This document shows positions 22,374 through 31,894 of a DNA stretch of 64,000 nucleotides, piece by piece. The notes under the pieces were generated by a model. That model did no database searches. It saw only the letters and a list, made by a program, of their open reading frames with translations, and was not told the origin of the DNA. The stretch's first letter is position 1. Each line of letters opens with the position of its first letter. The DNA is from Mantamonas sphyraenae (taxonomy: Eukaryota > CRuMs > Mantamonadidae). Location: the NCBI GenBank assembly GCA_026936335.1, contig JAPMXV010000044.1, positions 310,001 through 374,000 on the forward strand, written 5' to 3'. The translations under genes were made by a program, and so were the position numbers.

Positions 22374-24170
22374 ATGTCGAACACGACTGCTCAGAACAAC
22401 ACCACCGAGCCAAAGGACGACGGTCGGCTGCCAGTGACCCTGCTGTCAGGCTTCCTGGGCTCGGGCAAAACGACGCTGCTGGAACACATTCTGAAAAACA
22501 AAGAGGGCCTGCGGTGCGCAGTGCTGGTGAACGACATGGCAGCCATCAACGTGGACGCAGACATTGCGGCCAAGGTGGTGCAAAAGGAGGAGAAGCTGGT
22601 GCGCATGGACAACGGGTGCATCTGTTGCACCCTGCGTGAGGATCTGCTGATCGAAGTGGCCAATCTGGCAAAGGACAAGTCCATCGACTACCTGGTGATC
22701 GAATCCACGGGCGTGTCGGAGCCCCTGCAGGTGGCTGAAACGTTCACTTTCGACAACGAGGAGATGGGTCTGCAGAGCCTCAGCGAGGTGGCCCGCCTGG
22801 ACACGTGTGTCACTGTGGTCGATGCATCCCATTTCATGATGAATTGGGAGAGTGCCGAAACAGTGCATCAGCGCAAGCGCATGCGTGCCATCCGCGCAGC
22901 AGCTGCGCAATCTGGAGATGCCTTGGATGTGGAGGACAAGGGAAAGGCAGTTGAAGAGGAGGAAGACGAGGAGGACGAGGTTGCCGTCGACGAGGATGAA
23001 CGCAACATTGTGGACCTGCTTCTGGACCAGGTGGAGTTTGCCGACGTGATTCTGCTGAACAAGTGCGATCTGGTGAGCACCAAGACACGCGACGAATTGT
23101 TGGGCATCATCAAATCGCTCAACAGCGAGGCCCTGGTGTACACGACGGTGCAGAGCGATGTGCCGCTGGACAAAGTCATCAACACGGGCCTGTTCACCAT
23201 GGAAAAGGCAGCCAAGAGTCTCAACTGGTTGCAGGAGGCACGCGGCAGCCATCAACCGGAAACCCTGGAGTACGGCATCGGTTCGTTTGTCTACGAAGCA
23301 AGGAGGCCATTCCATCCCATGCGCTTGGGTGAATTGCTGGAGCAGTACTTTTTCATCACCGTCGTCGGCCTGGCCATTGACAAGGAGCAGGCGGACCAGA
23401 TTGCAGGCGCCTCGGGAGACGACGGTGCCATGGCACTGGACGACGCGTCTGCCAACGAGGGCAACCAAGGCGAAGAAGAAGGTGAAGGTGAAGAGGAGGA
23501 GGAGGAGGAGGAGGAATCGTTTGAGGAGCAAGAGGCACGCAAGAAGGAGTTGCTGGCAGGGCGCACTGAACGCTTTGGCAACATCCTGCGGTCCAAGGGA
23601 GTGCTGTGGAGCTGCGAATGGGGCATGCCTATCCTCATGCAGCACGCAGGTGCCATCGTGAGGCTGCTGGCTGATCCCACTCCCTGGTACGTCGATGCAC
23701 CGGACGAGGAATGGGAGGAGATGTTCCCCACAGTCGACCGCAAGGACGTCCAGAAGCTGTTTGAGGGCGACCTGGGTGACAAGCGCCAAGAGCTCGTGTT
23801 CATCGGCATCGATCTCAAGAAGGACGCCATCTACGAGGCTCTGGACGCCTGTCTGCTGACTGATGAAGAGTTTGCCGAGGGACCCACCGCCTGGGAAGGC
23901 TACGAGACACCCTTCACCTGGTTGGACATCATCGATGAGGAGGAAGACGAAGACGATGAGGATGGAGGCCATGCGAACCATGACCATTCCCACCCTCATC
24001 GTAGGTAAGTGTTGTTTTCCCCTGTGCATCGTTTCGTTTGTGTTTGTTGTTGCCCTTTGTGCATGTGCCTCCATTCCCCCCACACCACACCACACACACG
24101 CACACACACACACACACGCAGACACAACACAAGAATGAAAACCGCAAGTTTGCGAAATTGTCGAGTTTGA
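22374..24170 (+). CDS. CobW/COG0523 (ZNG1-type) GTPase metallochaperone
   Basis: G3E-family P-loop GTPase. Walker A SGFLGSGKTT (25-34), the metal-binding CxCC motif GCICCTLRED (C82, C84, C85), VIESTGVSEP (switch/Walker B region) and NKCDLV (G4 guanine specificity) are all present. An acidic insert (about 190-215) and a Glu-run (about 375) interrupt the fold. The CobW_C domain contains RSKGVLWSCEW, and the end is His/Asp-rich (NHDHSHPH), as expected of a Zn chaperone. Unspliced, the frame stops at 24008. A strong donor (AG/GTAAGT at 24004/24005) and acceptor (24121) would instead replace the last codon and add 15 residues ending at 24170. Known role of the family: transfer of zinc or cobalt to client enzymes such as methionine aminopeptidase. 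The intron contains a CA repeat and the edge of a duplication. Confidence 0.88.
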
Positions 24171-24854
24171 ATCACAACTCTTCCAAAAACTCGCCCAGAA
24201 GCTGCAACGCCTCGGCCACGCCCTTGCGGGACAGCCCGATACGGAATCCTTGGCCATTGCTGTGGCTACCGTCGATGTCGTACACGCTCACAGGCAGCAA
24301 AAGCACATTCTTTGCCGCCAGCAACTTTGCAGCAAACTCCTCGGCCTTGGGCAGGGGACAACTGTCGTCCAGTTTGACCACAGCCACCGGTCCGGCCATG
24401 GGAGCTGTGTACTCCAGCCAATGGGACCATTTGGCAAAGAACTGCGCAGCAGCGTCGCCGTTCTCCTTGACGATTGTGCGTGTGCGTTCCAGCAGCACAT
24501 CGGCGTTGTGCAGAATGATGGTGGCCAACACTTCCGTAGGTGCAGAGCCGCAAATCGTCGTAAAGTCCTTCTGTGCTTCAAACAGCTCCATGAACGCGGC
24601 GTTGCGTGTCGCAAGCCAGCCGCAACGCAGGCCCGGTGCACTGAACGATTTCGACACGCCGCTCAGTGCCACTGCATTGTCGTACAGTTCCACTGCAGAG
24701 GGCACCTGTGTCTCGGCCATGTGGGCATACATCTCGTCGCTGAACAGCACGGCGTTTCCGTTTTCCTTGCAGATGGCAATGATCTCCTCCAACTCCTCCA
24801 GCGTCCACTGGTGGCCTGTGGGGTTGTGTGGTGAGTTGATCACCACCATGCTCA
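24022..24854. repeat. 833-bp segmental duplication, copy A
   Basis: Nearly identical to 26431-27264 (offset 2,409-2,410 bp; one T indel near 24060/26470). It includes most of the CobW terminal intron with its CA repeat, the CobW last exon and the 3' three-fifths of the aminotransferase gene. It ends abruptly inside the aminotransferase coding sequence (shared ...CATGCTCA, then divergence). Confidence 0.95.
24172..24854 (-). pseudogene. 5'-truncated aminotransferase copy
   Basis: Encodes the same residues as about 161-387 of the intact aminotransferase downstream, including NSPHNPTG and the PLP lysine region SGVSKSFSAPG, but lacks the N-terminal 160 residues and a start codon. The frame runs upstream into unrelated sequence. 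No sequence decay is visible, so the duplication is recent or an assembly artefact. Confidence 0.9.
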
Positions 24855-26430
24855 GGTGCTCAAGTTCCCCACGCCGTCGTCGGTGACACAATTTCGGTGC
24901 CGACGTTTGGTGCGATGTCATCAAACGGTGGCCCATCTTGAGACACCGCACGTACCCGTTCATGCGATGGCTCCATACGCAGCACAGGAGAATAGCCCTC
25001 GTTGTCGGGCGGGAGCGCCCACAGCACAACCGGATGCACGTCCAGTCCATCCAAACGCCGCAGCTGTCGCCACTCCTTCTTGTCTTCTGAGTGCCAAATG
25101 AACCCGAGATTGCCTTTGTAGCTGCTGTTCACGATGATCTCGGACATCATGTAATCGTCTGTTGTGGCGATATAAATGGGGAACAGAAATCTGCTGGTCC
25201 TGTACACCTCCATCAGCACCAAGGTCCGATTGGACATTTCCTGCACAGGGATCAACCATCGATCCAGTACCTGACCGACGCGTGCATGTTGACACTGACC
25301 ATGCATGACTTTGCCATTGGCAGCCCATCCAAAGAACAGGGGCGCCGCTGCAATCGTCAGCTGATCCCAAGCGACCAGCCTCCCTATCAGTCCGTCAACG
25401 CTGATTCCCGGCGAGTTCTCTTTAAGTGTGTCATGAAACAGAGCTTCAACAATGTCCCAATTCTTTCCATCCTTTGAATTGGGCACCAGCGTGTGGTCGA
25501 GTTTCTCAAAGCTTCGCTCGTTGACCTGAATCCAATCTCCCTCTTGTTTCCACAAGTTTGCTGGCAGTCTGTCTCCACGAACGATTGCTGTGTTCTGCAA
25601 TTGATGAGTGCGCTGCTTCATACCACGGACCACGAAAGGGCGATGTTCCGTGCGAGGGATTTTCTCGAAGTACAGCTCTTTCTTTGACCATTTCGACTCA
25701 AGTCTGACCTGAGCACATGTCTTCGGTGGTACCTGGCCCAGGGAGTGCTCATAGGCCTTGAAAAAATACCAAGAAACCAAGCCCGAGAGTAGCATGGACA
25801 AAATGGCAAACAAGTATCCGTTCTCGGGTTGCGGAGCGCCACTGAGGCCTTGCAGCCCCCAATAAAACGGATAGAGACAACTCATGCAGCATAACATTGC
25901 TGCGAGTTTTGCTTTCCAACCTGCACGTGGTGCCTGTGCGTGTTGTCAGATTCCGTGATTCTGCCTTTCCCTCCCATGGAACACGTACCAATGCATTCCA
26001 CGAGCCAATGACAGATGTTTTGTCCTCATCGCTCGGAATTACCAACACTTGGCATCCCTTTTGCAGTTGATCATCACCCCAGCACACTGGGCCGTTTGCA
26101 ACGGAAGCGATCAACTCTCGTTCTGGACCAGACGACTGGCCGACAACCCATCCCGAGCCCGGTTCGATGCGCAGAGTCTCTTGTCCACGCTCAAACGAAC
26201 TGGAAGCATCCACATCGTTCATCGGTGGCATAAGCTCAATGGCGTGCTGCGTGAATCGAATCTCCGCGTCCTGCAGGAGTGACACACTTTCCTGCGGTCG
26301 GTGAAATCTCCCGTCAGAATTCACGACGCAATATCGCACGGGAACCGTCTTTTCTTCTTTCTTCGGGATCGCTATTTTACTTTGGTACGCGAGAGTGACG
26401 CGCGAGGCGTGCACCGTTTTCTTCACGCTG
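24855..26430 (-). pseudogene. inserted segment with broken membrane-protein gene, unidentified
   Basis: 1,576 bp of unique DNA between the two duplication copies. One minus-strand frame covers 26430 to about 25890 (soluble; RIEPGSGWVVGQSSGPE, CQVLVIPSDEDK). A second, in a different frame, covers 25940-24860 and holds a hydrophobic segment (NGYLFAILSMLLSGLVSWYF) and an extracytosolic-looking domain (WDQLTIAAAPLFFGW, FLFPIYIATTDDYMM). No good GT-AG join keeps frame, so a frameshift near 25900-25950 is likely. The stop codon lies only 6 bp inside the left boundary, and at the right boundary the frame runs into duplicated DNA without its own clear start. Local GC is visibly lower than in neighbours. 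The truncation, frameshift and composition suggest a foreign or relocated gene fragment. A few Cys/Trp-rich patches are not diagnostic. No family assigned. Confidence 0.6.
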
Positions 26431-27264
26431 CTGTGCATCGTTTCGTTTGTGTTTGTTGTTGCCCTTTTGTGCATGTGCCTCCATTCCCCCCACACCACAC
26501 CACACACACGCACACACACACACACACGCAGACACAACACAAGAATGAAAACCGCAAGTTTGCGAAATTGTCGAGTTTGAATCACAACTCTTCCAAAAAC
26601 TCGCCCAGAAGCTGCAACGCCTCGGCCACGCCCTTGCGGGACAGCCCGATACGGAATCCTTGGCCATTGCTGTGGCTACCGTCGATGTCGTACACGCTCA
26701 CAGGCAGCAAAAGCACATTCTTTGCCGCCAGCAACTTTGCAGCAAACTCCTCGGCCTTGGGCAGGGGACAACTGTCGTCCAGTTTGACCACAGCCACCGG
26801 TCCGGCCATGGGAGCTGTGTACTCCAGCCAATGGGACCATTTGGCAAAGAACTGCGCAGCAGCGTCGCCGTTCTCCTTGACGATTGTGCGTGTGCGTTCC
26901 AGCAGCACATCGGCGTTGTGCAGAATGATGGTGGCCAACACTTCCGTAGGTGCAGAGCCGCAAATCGTCGTAAAGTCCTTCTGTGCTTCAAACAGCTCCA
27001 TGAACGCGGCGTTGCGTGTCGCAAGCCAGCCGCAACGCAGGCCCGGTGCACTGAACGATTTCGACACGCCGCTCAGTGCCACTGCATTGTCGTACAGTTC
27101 CACTGCAGAGGGCACCTGTGTCTCGGCCATGTGGGCATACATCTCGTCGCTGAACAGCACGGCGTTTCCGTTTTCCTTGCAGATGGCAATGATCTCCTCC
27201 AACTCCTCCAGCGTCCACTGGTGGCCTGTGGGGTTGTGTGGTGAGTTGATCACCACCATGCTCA
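26431..27264. repeat. 834-bp segmental duplication, copy B
   Basis: Partner of 24022-24854. This copy is continuous with the intact aminotransferase gene on its right, while copy A is continuous with the CobW gene on its left. The ancestral order was therefore CobW then aminotransferase, with the insert and duplication arising later. Confidence 0.95.
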
Positions 27265-27745
27265 AGTCCACCAAGCCGATCATGCTGCGCAGGTCCGACA
27301 CCTCGAATCGTTTGCTGGTTCGGTTTGCGTCCCAGAACAACACGTTTGCTTCCTGCATCAGACCCACCTCAAACAGGGATTGATAGGCAGGAACCATGCA
27401 AATCACAGTGGACGACTTTTCCAACAGGGTGCTCATGGCGATGAGGATCCCCTCTTCCGGCACAACCTCCAGCAGCTGGGGAGGGCCGATGTCCTCTCCG
27501 TACAACGCCGCTGCAGCTTCCAACAAAGCAGGATGGCCTCGCGACTCCGTGTAGCCCAGCGACAGGTTGTTCCACAGAGCCAGGTCTTCCTCATTGGCCA
27601 TCTCCAGCACCTCGGTCATTGTCAGCGGCTCCACGTCACTCGCGCTGAGCATGAAGGGCGGCTTGCCGTCGCCTCCATCCGCAAACTCTTTGTCAGAGAA
27701 ATAGCGTTCCAGCTTGAATGTGTGCTTGGCTGCCCCCACGCTCAT
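26582..27745 (-). CDS. class I/II PLP-dependent aminotransferase
   Basis: 387 residues, single exon, ATG start. Fold-type I aminotransferase: GYTESRGHPALLEAAAALY (substrate/cofactor loop), NSPHNPTG (167-174, PLP-contacting Asn), FSDEMYAHM (D200 and Y203), SGVSKSFSAPGLRCGW with Schiff-base lysine K229, and FRIGLSRKG near the C-terminus providing the carboxylate-binding Arg. Overall it resembles aspartate/tyrosine-type and capreomycidine-synthase-like enzymes; the substrate cannot be told. No targeting peptide is evident, so cytosolic. Head-to-head with the RING gene (82 bp between ATGs). The 3' part exists a second time upstream within the 833-bp duplication. Confidence 0.9.
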   Translation of the reverse strand: MSVGAAKHTFKLERYFSDKEFADGGDGKPPFMLSASDVEPLTMTEVLEMANEEDLALWNNLSLGYTESRGHPALLEAAAALYGEDIGPPQLLEVVPEEGILIAMSTLLEKSSTVICMVPAYQSLFEVGLMQEANVLFWDANRTSKRFEVSDLRSMIGLVDLSMVVINSPHNPTGHQWTLEELEEIIAICKENGNAVLFSDEMYAHMAETQVPSAVELYDNAVALSGVSKSFSAPGLRCGWLATRNAAFMELFEAQKDFTTICGSAPTEVLATIILHNADVLLERTRTIVKENGDAAAQFFAKWSHWLEYTAPMAGPVAVVKLDDSCPLPKAEEFAAKLLAAKNVLLLPVSVYDIDGSHSNGQGFRIGLSRKGVAEALQLLGEFLEEL

Positions 27746-27827
27746 TGGGTGTGGTTGTTTTCACTGATTCAAGGTGGATGCGATCGGGCAGGCAACCCAA
27801 CCCCAACCCAACCCCACCCTGCGTCCA

Positions 27828-30648
27828 ATGTCCACCACAGCCGAGCCATCACGTGCCGGTGACGTGGATCTGGAGCAGTTTGGTGTGGACGAGAGCTACC
27901 TGCAGGCGGAACGGGTGTACCTGCGACGTCTGGAGCGGCGGCGAGCATTGCGCAGCAACGAGGTGGAGTTTGAGGCTGCAGCCGAGGCTGAGGCTGAAGC
28001 AGGCTTGCGTGAAGCCGCAGCTGGACAAGAGGTGGGCGACATGGAACCATCCGAGTTGGTGGAACGTCTGCACGAACTGCACCGCCAGCGGTTGCGTCTC
28101 CGTCGGCAGCAACTGCTCCAGCAAACCTTTCTGGATCTCCTACCTCTGGCAGGCCTGCTTTCCGGGGCCAATGCTGACCATGAGGATGGTTCTGGTGAGG
28201 AGGAGGATGCGGAGGAACGGCGGCAGCGGCTGTTGAACGCGCAGATTCGCTCGTTCCTCCTCATCCACGCTATGCAGCAAATGTGGGAGGGCACCGCCGA
28301 GGATGGCGATGGTCCTTCACCCTTTCGCATTGAGTTGGGCACTGTGGGCGATATGTCCTACGAGCAGCTGATGAGCCTGGATCGGAACAACCGGAAAAAG
28401 TCCGTTTCCACTCAAGCGTACGCCACCTTTGAGAAGCTACTGGGCAGCCAGCTGGACGCCCACAAGGACCGCCTCCTGGTGGAGAGCCAGTGTTCCGTTT
28501 GTTTGGGGCCCTACGAGGACGAAGAAGAGACCACAGTCCTGCCCTGTCGGCATGTGTTTGTACGTGAGCCCAAAAAGTGGTGGGCCCCGAGGTGACCCAC
28601 GAGAGACCCTTCTTTTCCGGCCTCTGCCGTTCACACACTGACCCCACCCGCCCACACACACACAGCACCACGAATGTATCCGACAGTGGCTGGATGCCAG
28701 TGTCCAGTGCCCCCTGTGTAGATATGATCTGGAGGCACACGAGCCTCCCAAGGAGGAATCCGGCCAGGACGACGACGCCAGCAGCAACAGCCACGGTGGT
28801 GGTGGTGGTCAACACGCAGGCAGTGCTTCGTTCACGTCGACGTTGTTCCCACAAGCACACATTGTGGTGTTGACCACCAACCCGAGCAACCGCAGCACCG
28901 AATCATCGTCGGCGTCGTCCTCGACAACGACGACGACGACGACGTCGACAGGACATAGCAGCACCATGAGGTCGGTGTCACCGCCGACGTCGACCCCGAT
29001 TGGAAACACGCGTCAGATGCGACATTACAGACGACATGCACGTGCACGGTACACATCTGAGGAGAGGCGACGTGGACGGGAGCTCCCTTCCACGCATGGC
29101 AATCGATTGCTGCTGTGGCTGGATCAGCAGGAGACAGTGCAAGACAGCGACAGTGACAGTGACAGTGACAGTGACAGTGACAGTGGCAGTGCAGAGAGCA
29201 ATGGCGACGATGAGAACATTTTCACGCCTTCGAGACACCTGCGTGTGGAGCCTGGGGACAGAGTCATGGATGTGCCACGGCGGGGTCGCTTTGTGGTGGA
29301 TGACACCGCACCCAACGGCAACGATGCAGACAATTGGGACGACAGTGTGGGTGTGTTTCACACGACATCGTCCACGTCCTCGTCCTCGTCCTCCTCTTCC
29401 TCTTCCTCTTCTTCTGGTCGACGCACACACTACATGCGCAACCCGTATGCACACGCGCAGCAGCAACGGGAGAACGAACACAGGGAACGGCAGGCTCGCA
29501 CAGAGGCGCGGATTCGACAGGCCAGGGCACACGTGGCACGAGAGGATGCCATTCGGTCGTCCGGGATGCGAGAACGACATCGTCTGCTGGCACAGATGGA
29601 GGCAGAGGCGGAAGCGCAGGCAGAAGCAGAAGTGCATGAAGAGATCACACTGTTGAGTGAGTTTGGTACACAACGACGCAGTGGCGATGGACGAACCACC
29701 AACGACGACAACGATGGGAGGAATGATCACAGTAGCGATGATGGTGAAAACGATGACGATGGCCAACGTCACCATCGCTTGACCCCTCAAGCGGCGGAGC
29801 GAAGGCGTCGTGAGGACCAGGAGATGCTGCAAAGGCAAAGGTCGTGGTCGCTGCTGGGTCGTCATCGACGACGCGAATCGGGGTCCTCCACAGCCACACA
29901 ACACACAGTGGTCTCCGAGGGCACCCAAAGCACAACAAGCAACAGCAGTGTGGGACGCAACTCGCCGCATCCATCCACCATCTACGCAGACGAGTTTCCC
30001 TCGCCCACGCAGATGACAGGTGCCCAGGAAACATCCAGCCCCAGCGCAAGCACTGTCGATCGGTTTGCAAGCACACGAAGGGGCTTGCAAGCACACCTGC
30101 GACGTAGCAACACACGTGGTGCTGCTGCTGGGTCACGCACGCAGCACACAACAACACGTGGAGCCACCACCTCCACGAGCACACCACCAACCCCTCCTCG
30201 CACACACACTTATTCTACACGTGCAGCACGTGCGTCTGCATCCCCGCAGCAACGCCCCAGCCCGCCTCCATCGTCCGGCACTCCATCTTTCATGCGCTCC
30301 ACTGCCGCTTCCAAGCACCGCAGTCGCAAAGGAGGAAGCCACCGTGTGCATCCCACTCCTTCTCCTCCCTCTGCTTCCCCCTCACCCAACAACAGACGCA
30401 TCAACGTACGTGGGGCCTCGTCATCGACAACATCTTCGGCCTCGTCGTCATCATCTTCGCGTGGCCTCCGATCACGCCATGGTGCAACGTCATCCTCAGC
30501 CACCACCTCCTCATCCTCCTCATTCTCATCCACTTCTTCCTCTTCAACCTCAGCTGCCACGGCCGCGTCTCTCAACAGACGCGTCCGTGCAGGCAAAACA
30601 ATCCGTTCGCTTGCCAGCGCCTTGCCCTTTCGCCGCAGGCAACGCTGA
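27828..30648 (+). CDS. RING-H2 E3 ubiquitin ligase with long disordered tail
   Basis: Two exons, 27828-28559 and 28666-30648 (904 aa, phase 0). The intron splits the RING: CSVCLGPYEDEEETTVLPCR (C222, C225, C240), then HVF from exon 1 and HHECIRQWLDASVQCPLCR from exon 2, giving the C3H2C3 ligand set ending C259, C262. Upstream are acidic and helical segments (ERRRALRSNEVEFEAAAEAE; leucine-rich LLPLAGLL). After the RING, about 640 residues of Ser/Thr/Arg-rich, poly-Ser and SDSD-repeat sequence predict disorder. The open frame starts at a GTG at 27774, but the first ATG is 27828. Likely function: E2-dependent ubiquitination; substrate unknown. Divergent from the aminotransferase gene. Confidence 0.85.
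29147..29184 (+). repeat. ACAGTG microsatellite encoding Ser-Asp repeats
   Basis: Tandem ACAGTG hexamers inside the RING gene, translated as (SD)n. Likely length-polymorphic. Confidence 0.85.
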
Positions 30649-30667
30649 ACACCCACAGACAACCATA

Positions 30668-31738
30668 ATGGACAATGCAGGCGAGGGTGGACGTTGGATC
30701 CTTGCTAGTGTCTTGGTCGTCCTGCTTGCCATGAGTGTGCCACAGGCGCTGACACAGTGGCGTGAACTGTACAAAGGCGCGACTGCTGCTGCATTGTCTT
30801 CCACAGCCCCATTGCCTCCACGCCCATTCCACATGTTTCCCGATCAGATGGTCTACATTCCCGCGGGCAACACGAGCATGGGCAGTCTGCCTCACCAGTT
30901 CCATTACCACCAGGATGGCGAGACGCCTCCACGGCCCAACGTGCACGTACACTCCCTGTGGATGGACGCCCATCCCGTGTCCAACGCCCACTTTTTGGCC
31001 TTCCAGAAGCATCGAAGGAGGGAAGGGCAGCAGGAGTACACCACCGTGGCGGAACAACTGGGATCCAGCTTTGTCTTTGCCCAACACAGGTGCTCACGTG
31101 TGCCAGCGGCAAGGGACAGCCACACAGCACATTCTTGTGCAGACATACCAGTGTTGACACACTCCCAGCGGCAGGAATTGCACGCAGCGAGGCAGAAGCG
31201 CAATTGGTGGTCTCTGGTGTCGGGTGCCTGGTGGTTTCAGCCGCAGGGACCAGTGCATAGCATTCAAGATGACGTTTGGATGCACCCCGTCGTTCACGTA
31301 GCATTGTACGATGCACAGGCGTACTGTGCATGGCGTGGGATGCGTCTGCCAAGCGAGGACGAGTGGGAACACGCGGCTCGAGGCGGTGGGGACGCACATG
31401 CTCTGTATCCCTGGGGCAACACCCATCCCCAATGTCATCCACCGCAACAAACACGACTCAACATCTGGCAGGGAGCCTTCCCCTTGTACAATACCCTGTT
31501 GGATGGCCACCTCGCAACCTCTCCTCGCCGTGCCTTTCCTCCACAGAATGCCTATGGTCTCTACGACATGGTGGGCAACGTATGGGAATGGACTCGTCTC
31601 GGTGTCAAACGCGGTGGTTCCTTCCTCTGCCATCCAGACCACTGTTACCGCTACAGGATAGCCGCCCGTTCCACCGCCTCCCCAGATTCCACTGCAAGCA
31701 ACGTGGGCTTCCGATGTGTCATGGATCCCTCCACATGA
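30668..31738 (+). CDS. SUMF1: formylglycine-generating enzyme (sulfatase-modifying factor 1)
   Basis: 356 residues, single exon; ATG 20 bp after the RING stop codon. An N-terminal hydrophobic segment (WILASVLVVLLAMSVPQAL) is a signal peptide or anchor for the ER. FGE-sulfatase domain: YIPAGNTSMGS, WMDAHPVSNAHFLAF, HPVVHVALYDAQAYCAWRG, RLPSEDEWEHAARGG, YPWGN, NIWQGAFP, YGLYDMVGNVWEWT and RGGSFLCHPDHCYRYR, with C321 and C326 matching the two copper-binding catalytic cysteines of FGE. The loop between VGNVWEWT and KRGGSF is about 20 residues shorter than in animal SUMF1. Role: oxidises a sulfatase cysteine to formylglycine in the ER. No sulfatase gene is present in the window. Confidence 0.95.
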   Translation: MDNAGEGGRWILASVLVVLLAMSVPQALTQWRELYKGATAAALSSTAPLPPRPFHMFPDQMVYIPAGNTSMGSLPHQFHYHQDGETPPRPNVHVHSLWMDAHPVSNAHFLAFQKHRRREGQQEYTTVAEQLGSSFVFAQHRCSRVPAARDSHTAHSCADIPVLTHSQRQELHAARQKRNWWSLVSGAWWFQPQGPVHSIQDDVWMHPVVHVALYDAQAYCAWRGMRLPSEDEWEHAARGGGDAHALYPWGNTHPQCHPPQQTRLNIWQGAFPLYNTLLDGHLATSPRRAFPPQNAYGLYDMVGNVWEWTRLGVKRGGSFLCHPDHCYRYRIAARSTASPDSTASNVGFRCVMDPST

Positions 31739-31894
31739 GTCATGAGCAATCCCCAATCTCCCCCCTTTCGGGCACTCTGTGTCAAGCCCATGCGTCAGCC
31801 GATGCGACATCCAAACAAAACCAACCTCCAACCCCCACACACACCGTCCACACTCCCGGGCCCCAACCAGCTTCAGTCCCCCCCATCTCTGGTC

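Noticed and set aside
22446-24257. 603-codon minus-strand frame opposite the CobW gene
   Set aside because: Antisense shadow produced by GC-rich codon bias.
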